Shown piece by piece: positions 48,932-61,057 of a stretch of 64,000 nucleotides of DNA. Origin of the DNA: Diprion similis. Taxonomy: Eukaryota > Arthropoda > Insecta > Hymenoptera > Diprionidae. Position numbers and translations under genes: made by a program. The stretch spans positions 372,001 through 436,000 of the forward strand of contig NC_060111.1 of NCBI RefSeq assembly GCF_021155765.1, in the 5' to 3' direction. The notes under the pieces are model-generated. The model saw nothing but the letters and a program-made list of their open reading frames with translations. It was not told where the DNA came from and ran no database searches. The first letter of the stretch is position 1; the number at the start of each line of letters is the position of its first letter.

Positions 48932-51900
48932 CCAATTCGCATTTTCGCTTTTCGTAATACCTGAAGTGCAGTATAGGTATACTACCTTACTCTCACAGCA
49001 TTTATTATATATATATTCCAAATACCCCCAATATCTTCCGCCCCCCGACGATGCCCCTTTTGCCAAATTATTATACTTAATTCCACATCAACCAATACCG
49101 CGTGTGTCATCGCGTCTCTTTCACCTGGCGAACTCCTGCATTAATGATTAAACACGTTGAAAATCTGTTTGAATTACCCCAGCATCAGCTGCTCCAAATC
49201 ATATACCTGTACCTACTATCTCACCCCCCCCCCCCCACCCCCCTCCCCCCCTCCCTCCCTCTGCGTTACTTCCGCAAGCTTCGACGCTGATCTGGTATTC
49301 TCGTTTCCTCACGTATAATTATATACGCGTATACGTGTGTTTACGAATATACATGTATATATGTGTATATATAGGCGACGTATTTACGATAGTATGTATC
49401 GCACATTCTCTCTCGCATCAATGAGTTACCGACTCGACGGCACTCTATACCTACGGCAGCAGCACCCAGCGCGGTTTCAGTTTACGCCCGCCGTAACAGA
49501 TCTCACCGTATTTTTTTTATTTATTTTTTTTTATCTTTTCTTTTTTCATCTCGCGTCAAAATCTATCGTGTGTACCTATATCTTATTAAATATGCGCCCT
49601 TAGGTGACGCAAGAAAAAAGAAAAAGATGAAAAATGAAATTCTTTATTTATTATCGCGATCATCGTTTTGGTTTCTCGTACAAAAAATTTGGAAAACGTA
49701 TTTTTTTTTTCAAATTTTTTTTATAGTATTTGTACAGCTTAATCACCGTTGCATTTACGTTGCAAATATTGTAGAAACTAAATTTCATGCATAAGTTTTG
49801 ACTCGATCTCGCGGCCGTGAGGCAAATTATGATATTTCTACCTTCGCTACGTTATTTTTCAAATCATTCGCGTAGAGAAGTAGGTACGTTATACGTAGGT
49901 ATAAGCACCTTATACTATATTAAAAACCTTTTTTTCTTCAATGCTGCAGCTTAAACTCGTGAGTAACAGGCAGTTGCAGCCTCTCCGCGCGTATATGTGC
50001 CCTAATTGCAATTAAAATCCGTTGGCTGAATTACATGTATACATACATATATATATATATATATGGTATGTATGTATATATATAAGCGGAATGCTTGCTG
50101 CAGCTTTCAGCATGTATACTGCGCATCTGAGGGTTAGTAGTTTTACTTACTTTATTTATATTTATGCTTGTTTTCTTTCCCCTAAAGTATACGTAGATGT
50201 GTTATATTATATACCTCATTCCTATACACCTATAAATTTATAATGTAAAATCGTTTTTATAACGGTCGATATGTTCGTTGTGTGCAATTTTCTTACCGAA
50301 AGGAAAGAGATGACAATTTTATCGAGATAATCGGACACCTTGTTTCTAGACACCCGATGTGCGTATACCTATACACACATACAAATGTATATTGGTGAAA
50401 TATAATCCCGCAACGTTTGGCATAAATTTATAATCCTTATTAGTCGTGAAATCTAGCGTGCGCGTAAAGAAAGATAGAGAGAGAGAAAGAGAGATAGAAG
50501 GAGAGGAAAGGTGTCGTCTGGCCACTTGCCAAAGCCACCGACTCTCGGCGTGTATATATATAACATGTGCTTATGTATATCGCGAAAATTTCGTGCGAAT
50601 AAAATACTCGCGCGCTGTGGAAAGCCGTGGTAAAAAACAAAACGAAAGTTTAAAAAAAAAAGAAAGAGAAATTCCCTTGCAAATATATTCCCTTTTTCCG
50701 CTGCTGCGCGTTCGCGCACCCGCCAATATTTAATTTCACTCTCCTCGCACTTTCGTACTACTTCAATATAATATCCGTGTATCGTACATGATCTTCGGAA
50801 AATATGCTGCCCTTTTTCCCGTTTTTTGTATCCACGCCAATCGGATCCCTCGTCGTATTTCGCCGGGCGAGGATCGCAATTTGCAAGAAATCGTCGCGTG
50901 CCAAACGATCGAGAGTTCCTTACCACCGTGTTTTGTAGTATGTGTACTGTGTACACACATACATTACTAGACTGCACGCATGTATGAACATGGCGAAATA
51001 CCTGTCGTGTATGTATTGGCACTGCGTGTTACGCCGCATGCCACCGCTACACAATGTTGTTTGAACTTATCAGATTGTTGCTGCTCATGCGTTATGCAAT
51101 GTCGAATTATACGATATAGGTATCTGGTATGGGTATGTCTGCCGGAATATCATGTAACGAAAGTAAAAGTTGGAGATTCGGAAAAACGGGACGAGGAGGA
51201 TACACGGGAGCGATTGCATCGGTTTTCAAAATTCGAAAACAATTTTTTTATTTTTTATTTTTTATTGGTTTTTTCCTTTCTTATTTCGAAGGACTTAATT
51301 ACCGACGAGACGACCGGAAGACGAAACATCGGGGTGAGTTTCTGTCCGAGTCGCCACGTGGCCTTTAAGCGGACCGGAAACTGGCGGAACGTTGATGACG
51401 CGCAGCAGCCACCACTTAAAATGTAACATCGAAAATAGATTTAACTCATTGTCGTTAAAAACTATATATCTCGGCGTTCCGCATAACTCATAGAGTAGAT
51501 TTTATATATGTATATATATTATAAGCGGTTCTAGTTCTCGACAAGCTTCGAAAGTAATGAATTATACTTTTATATATCATGATTAATTTGTTTCATTAGC
51601 GATTTTACAATCGTCCAGAGAAATCGAAGGGTCAGAGGTGTAGGTTTAGATTCAGAATGCAGGGTATTACTGATTTCACTGTGTTCACTGATTCTTATTT
51701 AACTCCAGAACAGTAGCGTTAAATTTTCTTTTTTTTCTTTTTTTTTGCTTCCATCTATTCCGGTTAAACGTGGGTTGAAAAATCGCCCCGATCTTGTAAA
51801 TTCCACGATCTCTCGGGTACGTCATACCGTTGAAAGTCCTATATGGTATAATTTTCTTTGTTTTTTTAATAAAGAATCACGTGGGCAAAAAAACTTTTTA

Positions 51901-52569
51901 CCCAAGTTCCAAGTAAGTGGTAGAAAATTTATTCGCCTCGAATCGAATAAGTCGTAAGTTATTCACTTGCTACCGAAAATTTTAATTCGCGCGGCGCGCT
52001 TTTTCACCCTCCACCCTCCCCCACCCCCTCGACGTTACAGTTACAGGGTCAACTATTACCGAAGTATGCGTGTAGTAATGCAGTATATATACGTCATACG
52101 TCGAGAGGCGTTTTTTTCCATCGCCCTGCTTCTTCTATCCGTCATCTCACGTTTTATTATTTCCATCTCCTCATTCCTCACGTAATACAGCAGCTGCAGC
52201 AGCTGAATACTCGCAACTATACGGAGCTATCTATTTTTCTTACTTTGTCAAACTGGATCAATGGGTCAATCTGGATTTAGGAGCGACGGGCGTCGTATTT
52301 CCTCCACCCGTCGCGTCGCGACGACGACGTCGACGTTAAAGGTATATACGTATATGATATATATGTATGTATGTGTATATAGCTATATATACGTATAGAA
52401 ATTCGTACGCTATCTTTTTCCCTCTTTCTCGCCGCGCCTTTATTCTTTGTCGCAACAATATATATATAATATATTCGTGAATTCATCCAACGATAGATAG
52501 ATCGATCTTCTCTCGTTTTACAATTAGATCAAGATCATCGTTCTTCTGTTCAGTATCAATCATGAGGCT

Positions 52570-52969
52570 GTAGTTAGTAACGTTGACCCGTTCACTTTAA
52601 AATGAAAGTATTTACTCGAAGCGACTTTGGTTGGGTAAAAAAAATATTTTGAGATGTTTTGGACATTTTTCAGAAATTGAGTTTTTCTTTCATTTCTTTT
52701 CTTTTCTTTTCTTTTTTTTTCATCTTGCTAAATCTGCGTTTTTCTCGCATTGCGAGAATAATTCTACAAAATAACTAGCGGTAAAAAAATCATAATTGCA
52801 TTATTTTAGAATGACTTTGAAAGAGTTAAGCTTTTCAAAATAAGAGCATATCCTTTTTTTTTTTAAATCATGGTTTACTAAATTTCAAACATTCCTAATG
52901 AAATGGTGCAAAGTAACGATTTTTCCTAAATTTAAAACATGAATCGTTACAGTAACTTTACCAACTTCA
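52570..52969 (+). mobile_element. MITE-like element, copy 3
   Basis: Begins gtagttagtaacgttgac and ends gaatcgttacagtaact, then ttaccaacttca, i.e. an inverted version of its own start. It shares the interior block ggtttactaaatttcaaac with copy 1 in the same orientation. At about 400 bp it is the longest copy, with T-rich insertions in the middle. No coding capacity. Ends are approximate. Confidence 0.55.
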
Positions 52970-54726
52970 CGCTCGTTATCAATCAATGTTTTACACGCGT
53001 ACAATACGGCATTAACACAGTAAGGCGTAGGTATAGTGCACAAATAAATGAATAGATAGATAGACAGAGCTGTGCGCATTGTGGGAGCCGAAGTTCTTTC
53101 TCTAGGATCGAAAAGGCCGTCGTCGTCTTGATCGTCGAAGCAAGCGGGCAACCGTGTTTCAATCGAGCTTCCTGGCTCGCATTACGAAACACTTAATAGC
53201 CTCTTGAATAATTCAACGATACAATTTTCTGTTTAGATCAGTATCCTCGATACAGGTGTACGCCAAAGTATTTTTTTTTTTTTTTTTTATATATTTAGAG
53301 CTCGCGCATCTAGAATTTTTATTTCCCATTTAAATGACGTGGGAAATTGTGTGTGTGTTTTTTTTTTTTTTTATAATTTTCTAGCTGACAATCTAATAAA
53401 CAGATTTTTATACGCGATATATATTTTTGTAGCAAATTGAACGCTCTATAAAAAATGTCTGTTATCATTTTTCGATAAACCGACGAGTTCAAAAGTTATT
53501 CGAACTCAAAGTTGAATTTATATATCATAATTTCTTTTTCTCCTCCCTCTTTCTTTATTTTCACACTTTCTCATTTCACGTTCGATTTGTGACGGATAAT
53601 CACTCCTCTCTCTATACACAGTATCGTCACACTTCGTGCATTTCGTTTCGATTGAAATGATGAGAGGAGCAAAAAAAAAAAAAAGTGAAAAAAACAATGA
53701 ATATTTATTGTTTTTTTTTTATTTTAATTTTTTTATTTTTCACCTTGATACGCACGAAGCAACAGCCACCGAATTCCGATGTGATGAGGTTTTTTTTTTC
53801 TTTCTTTGCTCTCTCAATGTTTTACATATCTACTACGCGCGAAGTAAAAAATTATCCAAGTATCGTATACGTGTATTATTATACCTATATCTGCCCGATG
53901 CGGAAGTTGTTATATTAGCGTGAAATAAAAATTGATCTCATCGTTGTGTAGTTATTAATTTAAATTTTATATACATTTGGATACGTATTAACTGTACTGT
54001 ATGGGTATACTGCTTCCTATCTATTTTCATGATAATTGAATTCTCACCTTCAGCGCTGCAATATGTCAGTAAAAATCGTTGATACTGTACACCCCCCCTA
54101 CCGAAGTACGTTGATAATCAATTTTGCATAAATGAAATTGAAAGAATAACAATCAGTGCACGAATCGTGTGATTGTCAAAATTTGGACGAGAATGTAGGT
54201 AGCAGATATCGCGCGATGAATGAAGTATGAAAATAAAAAAAGATAAATAAATAAATAAAGATATATGTAAAAAAGAAATATCGCGATGGCTGTGTTCTAC
54301 TAATGAAATTTTATTCACTGCCATCCAATTTACGTTTCCAATATAATTACAGGTGATGTATAATTTTTATCGCAGACCTGCTTATTATTATATATAATTA
54401 TTATTATATAATTATTATACTTAACGCGTGAGTATAATATTGATAAGAAATGATCGTGGATCGTTTGAAAGATAAATGTAGTCATAATTAGCTCGTTCAT
54501 TACACACCTTTTATATTTGTATAAATTTACTATTCCTGTATTTGGTTTAGCGTAAAAAAGTTCTCACTTTCGAGTAAGTTTAACAATTGATAAGACGAAG
54601 CAGCTGCTGTGAGAAAATAAAACCAACTTAACACAGTGAATTGAAGAAAATGGTTTCACGTACTTGGCAAGTGTTTCCACATCTGCACACCCTTGCGTAT
54701 ATTATACACCCATACTCATCGTAAGC

Positions 54727-54748
54727 GCACACACACACACACACACAC
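54727..54748. repeat. (CA)n microsatellite
   Basis: Eleven CA units. Confidence 0.9.
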
Positions 54749-55916
54749 ATACATGCATAGACGCACCTATTTTATTTACATCGTGCAAATATTTGCCCCC
54801 GTAAAATTCCTCCTCGAATCGATGCCGTCGCGGCAATAAATCGTTTCATACATGAATCTTGATCCCTGTATCATGTATATCGTTTGTACCCCTGTTATTC
54901 CGAATCTAATAACAATCGGCACGGCTGAGAGCAGTTCCGGTTTACTCAAAACTATGATCGCGAAAATGGATAAATGTTTGAGCGAGAATTTGGCGAAGTG
55001 AGAAAAAGAAAAGAAAAAAGATAAAAATAATACATCACAAAATTCGAAAGTATATTACATGCCTTTAGATTGTGCGTATTGTATAATGAGTAGACATATA
55101 TATAATAATCGTGTTGATGCATGTGAATCTTGGAATAACGCCGCGCCGCGCGTATGGAAATTACGCAAAAGACTTTCTCTCTCTTTTTGACGAACCGCAG
55201 CAGTTCGCAGGTTATAATATTAAATAAAGTTCGCGGTATGGATGTAGCAGTGATCGCTGCACGCGCATCTCTCCTCAGTGTATTATGTATTTAAATGTGA
55301 GAAAATTATTATTACTATCATTGTCATTATTATTATTTTCAAATACTATTCTTTTCCATCGTAACTTCACTTCATCTCTCCGTAGTTACACGCATGTATA
55401 TCCTGCGATTTTTCTCTCAAATATTTATCATCATTATCACAACTGGAATGTACAAATGATATCGATATCGATATCGGTATAAAGTTTGCACGTGTGAACC
55501 GTCTTTTATGCATAATAATTTACACGCATAACCATACTATATATGTATACACATAGGTGGTAAATATAATTCCCGTTGCGGCGGTGTAATACGCGATGGG
55601 CTTTTCTCATGGGTGTATAATAAAGGTGCATATAATAAAGGGTGGTGCAGGGTGTGCGCGTAATACTCCATATACACGTTCACCTACGTTTACCTATATA
55701 CGTATATGAGGGGATTAGAAAATGACGTGGCAGGGGCGCGTTTAATTCTGCAGCTTATAGGACGTGGTTGGCGCCGGAAGTGGGAGGAGAGAAGGGAGTG
55801 TAATTGGTCACCACACGATTTGGCATCTCTTCATTTTTCTCTCTCATGCACCGGCTCTCTTTCGCATTACTGCTTGGTGCGGACTTGTTGAGTATACATG
55901 TATTGCATACCTACAT

Positions 55917-55919
<3 letters not shown>

Positions 55920-55954
<35 letters not shown>
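55920..55954. repeat. (TA)n microsatellite
   Basis: About 17 uninterrupted TA units followed by an acatgtatacatgt palindrome, so the whole is strongly self-complementary. Confidence 0.9.
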
Positions 55955-55962
<8 letters not shown>

Positions 55963-56622
55963 ACATGTAGGTATAGTTCCTCGGCGTGTGCGCCCCGGAT
56001 GCTGGATGCCGAACTCGAGCATGGCGCGTGGTTTTCCCGTGCGCCTCTCGGTCTTCGCTCCAATTTCCTCAATTTCCCTCTTCAGAGTTTAGAGCCGGTT
56101 CGCGCTCTCCTCGTGCTCGCGGATTACGCCAGCCCATCCTCCCCCTCCTACTCCCCCTCCCATCAACGAACTCCATGTAGCTACACCAAGCCTCGGTGCA
56201 GAGGAGGCTGAAGTATAACGCTGCGCGCTGGGCGGCTCACCTAAGCCCTAGGAAATTAATCCCCTCGGATAAAACAGTAGGTGCTATACTGGGTAGAGGG
56301 GGGATAGAGGAAGGGAGATAGAGATAGAGGTAGGAAAAAGAAAACGCGAAGCGAAAGGACCTTTTTATACACACTGAAACAGGTACAAGTTCTTTCTTCT
56401 CTCGTTTGGAGAACCAGCAGCAGCAGCAGCGGGATTCTCTTTACGCAGCGACGATTAACGTAAAAAGGTCCATCACCACGCTGCTGCCATCTTATTTTTT
56501 CTCTATCTCTTTCCTTTCTTTCCTTTTTTCCTTCCTTCCTTCCTTCATTCATTCCGTCCGACGTTTTCGTTGTTGTTGTTCGTTGCGTTGTTCCATACGT
56601 ACGGATGATGCAGGCATGTACC

Positions 56623-56626
<4 letters not shown>

Positions 56627-56653
<27 letters not shown>
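56627..56653. repeat. (TA)n microsatellite
   Basis: About 13 TA units. Confidence 0.9.
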
Positions 56654-56659
<6 letters not shown>

Positions 56660-57367
56660 ATAAGGTGCACGTCGGTCGTTGCAGTCAGAATAGAGGAACT
56701 CAATATACGCGCCCGATATTCGTGGTTTCTTCGTATGTATCATAGCTATACTTCAAGCTTTCGCCCATTTAGGTACTTTATACTATCAGACCTTGTAAGC
56801 GAAAACAGCTACGCTGCTGTGAGCAGGCAAACGAGAAGAAGAAGAAAAGCACGCGATCGGTGCGTTGCGCCTTGCCGATTCGTCGCCCCCCCCCACTTCA
56901 CTTCACCCTCCTTTACCCCCAGCCACCCTCGCAAAACTGGAAGCTGCTTTTTTCCCAGCGAACAAAAGCGTTACCGTGAAAAAAAAGATTGCCCTTATCA
57001 TTTCCTCCTCCTTCTGCCCCTCTCGTTTCTTTCCCTATCCTCCTTCCCCTATGTACACACACGTAGAGACTCGAGATGCCTGTACCGTACATATGTGTTA
57101 TAGGTGTGTCTATACATATATATATATACCGTATCGTACCTACCCTTCTTCTTTTTTCTTTCCCATCTCATCTGAGGCGCGCGATATCCACGAGAGCGAG
57201 AGAGGAGGGCGGAGGGAGGAGGAGGGAATAGGTTTGGGGTAGTAGGCAGGAGCAGCTCCAGGCTCTGTGGAAGAGAAATTCGCGCCTTCGAGGATAAAGA
57301 GAGTAACGCGAACTCGTAAAGTTAGGGTATAGTGCTGCGAAGATAGTTTCACTGTATGTATGTAGTA

Positions 57368-57402
57368 CACCTACCCACCTACCCACCTACCCACCTACCT
57401 AC
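57368..57402. repeat. (CTACCCAC)n minirepeat
   Basis: Four tandem ctac/ccac units (acctacccacctaccc pattern), ending in cctacctac. Confidence 0.85.
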
Positions 57403-58516
57403 ATTCTCGTAGTAATACCCGTGCGTGTAATACTGCGGATTTTATCAGCTTTTCTCTTTCCCAAGCATCGATTGTCGTCCTTCGGTACCTGATGTACAGG
57501 TGTCTCTTTTTTTCTCCTTTTTATTTTCTCCCTACCTCTCTCTGTTGTGTCTCTATTATTCCATCTCTCGGTATATCATTTACGTATCGTATGCGTATGC
57601 GTACAGGCCCGTTTTTTATCTCAATTACATACATACGTATGTGTTTTCTGTATTGTATTGTGTTAGTTGATCGTTGTCGACTCTGGGTAGGCAGGCTGGA
57701 GGCGGTTTCGTTATAGATTTAACAGGCAGCATCGTCGTCGCATCGCCGCCGCGCCGTGCCACGCCGTTGAGCTTAACTGAAAAACTTTACGCCCTGCGGA
57801 TTGGTACAGCCGCTCTGCGGCGGCAGTTTTTCATCACCGAACTTGCGATTGCCATTTTCCTCTCAACGTCTATGTATTATATATATATATACACGTATAA
57901 CGCGTGTATAAGCGCATGCGTCTCTGTGTGAGCAGGCGGGGGTCTATGTGCACATATTATATAGATATATACCCTGAACCCACGGTAGTCGCGGGGTTGA
58001 TTAAATTCTTATATGGGAAATCTTACGCGCCACGTTTTCCACACCGAATCTCTCGGCGCAGTGGGAACGCACTCGAGGATGCTTCTTTCAAATTTTTTTT
58101 TTTCACCGTGATATTATCAATTTCGAGAGAGAGTCTTTTATGTATCTGATCTATACATCCATATAACGCGCGCGCGGGGTGAAAATGCAAACACGTTGAA
58201 TCGCGGGGTAATCATCCGCGAAGAGATAAATATACGTGATACAGACACATATGAATGTATGTACCTACGTACATATCAGTGATCGAATAAAATAATAAAT
58301 GCAAAAAAAAAAAGAAAAAAAAACAACTGTGCGGGCACAAAAACGTCAAAGAGATATAAATTGATCGATAGAGTAAACCGCTAACGTAGGTATAGTATAA
58401 TATACGTATATAATACGTTCGAGGTGATTTGTTTATGTAGGTATGTGTATGATGCGAGAACGGATAGATAGATATAGTGAAAAAAGAAAAGAAGAGCAAA
58501 TATATGTATACCATAG

Positions 58517-58543
58517 GTGTGTGTGTGTGTGTGTGTGTGTGTG
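58517..58543. repeat. (GT)n microsatellite
   Basis: About 13 uninterrupted GT units. Confidence 0.9.
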
Positions 58544-58672
58544 AAGGTATAAGTACGCGGCAGAGGGACAATAAATATAAAAAATAGTCACAACCTAATT
58601 CCGGAGATAAATGCTAAGTGGGCGCAGAGATTTCTGAGATATGAGTTCCGACGAACGAACGAACTTCCATAT

Positions 58673-58695
58673 CCCCCCCCTCCCCCCCCTCCCCC
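58673..58695. repeat. C-tract cluster (C8-T-C8-T-C5)
   Basis: Three C runs separated by single T, so the - strand has three closely spaced G runs. Another C run follows at 58844-58857. Confidence 0.85.
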
Positions 58696-59046
58696 AACCC
58701 TCTCCACTACTCGCCCGATGCGCGAAGGATTTCCTCGCGGGGCGGTGGGGGAGGGCGGAATGGGAAATAGGAAGAGGAAGAGGAGTGCGTTAGCTAAGCC
58801 ACGAAGATTCTTGGCCCACACCCCGTACTCATCCACCGATCCTCCCCCCCCCCCCCCTCTTTTCTTTCCTCTTAGTGCTCCCTTTCTATCCTAGAAACCC
58901 GCGCGCTTCTCCGCGTCGAAAGTCCGACCGCGGGTGGTTGGTATAGTATATGCTATATATATATATATATATTTAAGGAAGGTAGTATATTTCGATCCCA
59001 CGGACCGCCCATCTCGTTTATGCGCCCCGGCTGAGTCAGCGAGGCG

Positions 59047-59119
59047 GCCTCCTCCTTCTCCTCCTCCTCCTTGTACCCCTCCCCTTCATCCTTCTCATCC
59101 TCATTCCCCTCCTTTCGGC
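59047..59119. repeat. Polypyrimidine tract
   Basis: Over 70 bases almost entirely C and T on the + strand (cctcctccttctcctcctcc pattern), a triplex-prone composition. Confidence 0.75.
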
Positions 59120-59564
59120 TCTATAACGACCATTCCACCCCCGCCCTTAACCCCTCCGTTCACCGTATCAGCTGGATCGAATAGTTTTACTCTGTACGCC
59201 TTGATGTATACCCACATCCCCCCACCCCTCCATCCCCTTTATAGTACTATAGATTTGCCCAATCGTATATAAGCGCCATTGGAATAATTATTAGGTATTT
59301 TAAAGATTATTTATTTGACTGCGGTAAATTCATCGTTTTTATTATCCTTGAAAATTTCTATAAACTGCACGATTCTTATTATATATCGGTGTGAATAAGC
59401 TCTGCGCGGTTGTTGAGAACAATGACGAAGAAGAATTCATCGAATTAAGCTGCATCTTGAAACGATGATGCAGCGCGGGAGGTTGTATAATGCACGACGG
59501 TCTCTAGGGAGGGAAAAAGAGGGTCGACGCAGGCTCGAGTTAGCGTACTAGGTAAAGCAGGGGC

Positions 59565-59585
59565 GGGGGGGGGGGGGGGGGGGGG
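59565..59585. repeat. G21 homopolymer
   Basis: Twenty-one consecutive G preceded by gggc. Confidence 0.9.
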
Positions 59586-61038
59586 AAGGTTTGGTCGTAA
59601 GCCAAGGTAAGCTCGGGCTGAAGAGTTGACATTAATTGGACCCGCCTTGACAAGTCTCATTCATCCCCTAACAAGGTGTACGTCTGTCCTCCCCCAACTT
59701 TCGCTGATCCTATCCTCGGGTCCTCGTCTAGTCGGATCATTCTTCCGCATCCACATCGCATCCACGACGACGCGACGTCCCGTTGCGTAGAGAGTCGGAG
59801 ACGAGTCGTGTACTTGTCACAACACAATGGGCGAACCCTGCAGGCAGCTTGAGAGGAAAAATAGAATGTCCACCGGCAGCAGCTACGCCCTGCTGGTCAT
59901 GACACGCGTGACGTCAAACTACCTCCCTCAAAGGAAAACGGCGTCGGTATCCTTGACAAGCTTTTCAAAGACTTCTTGTCTTAAGGACGTGGTAAATAAG
60001 GAGCAGCTGTGAAAAACTGCGTGGACGATAGCTGACTTGTCGTGCTCTGCACCATCTCTCGTATCATCGTTTCCTTGGTCTTCTATTTACGCTTCCTTAT
60101 CCTTTCACGTATACCTGTGTTGGTGTCGTCATGGATTTTATGTCGGTAGACAGTGTGGTCGGACATAATTCTCCTTGAATTTCATTCGTTGGATGTTTTT
60201 TCGACAACACTCCTTCGCCTCTTCTTCTTCTTCATCTTCTTCTCCTCCTCAACGGTCTGTAGATTTTGTTTTGAATTTCAAGCGGTGGCAAGCTGTCTGG
60301 AATCTTTTAAGTCGTCTGCGGCTGGACCCAAAAACTCGCCAAACATTTTCTCATCCCTCTTGAACGTATATTCGTCTGCCTGTGTATGCGTGTGTGTGTG
60401 CGCGTGCGCGTCTCTTCGTCTGTCTGTCTGTTCTGTGAGAGTTCCTAATCTAATTTAAAGTTCAGGAGTTCGCCTCTCCCTGCAGCTCTTCTTTCCCTAC
60501 TCAACTTCTCGCGACGTTTCGCTCTGCCCAGGCATTTTATTCGGCCTCTATTTATTCTCTTTTCTCCGTTTTCTCCGTGTGGCATGCACGCGTGCGTATA
60601 CATATACGTATAAATATGGCGAACAAGCCCTCTCCATTTTACGTCACGTATCCATCGGTCCATATCTGATCCTTTGTACGCTCTGCTCGTCTACTTGTGC
60701 GCTCGTCCTTCTTTATCATGAAATTTTTCCCTCAAATGTATCCTCGGTACTTGCTTGTTGCGCAGTGTATATAGTTTATCTTTATTCCTTTTGGTCGGTT
60801 ATCTGTAATCGAGGAAATAAAATCTTGAGTTGAAATTTCTGATTTCTTTTGCTTCTGAATTTCAAGACGCAGGTGCAGCTGGGTATAAAATCTACGATGT
60901 AAGATAAAGTGGGAGAAGAATTCTCGAGGGTTGGGTGGTGGATGGGCCGGATGCTACCGTAGAGGCAATCCGTAAAGGAGTGACTCGGAAAGTCGGAAGA
61001 GAGTAACTGCCGTCGAGCTTCGCGTAGTTTTACCAAGA

Positions 61039-61057
61039 AGAAGAAGAAGAAGAAGAA
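61039..61057. repeat. (AAG)n microsatellite
   Basis: Six AAG units. Confidence 0.85.

Larger units (their letters stand above)
46460..55000. other. No supported gene; repeat-rich, left half
   Basis: No coding exon recognised. Probably a long first intron or intergenic DNA. It contains CT (46511), CTT (48887), a 16-G run (48433), C tracts (49226-49250) and two copies of the MITE-like family (47.65 and 52.57 kb), plus many A/T runs. Confidence 0.55.

Noticed and set aside
55804..56211. 135-codon + frame
   Set aside because: Its middle translates a (TA)n tract into alternating Tyr-Ile; the remainder is unsupported.
59827..60012. 61-codon frame after a reasonable ATG context, with a CRE-like TGACGTCA inside
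   Set aside because: No homology recognised, no flanking splice logic, and no composition difference from surrounding DNA.
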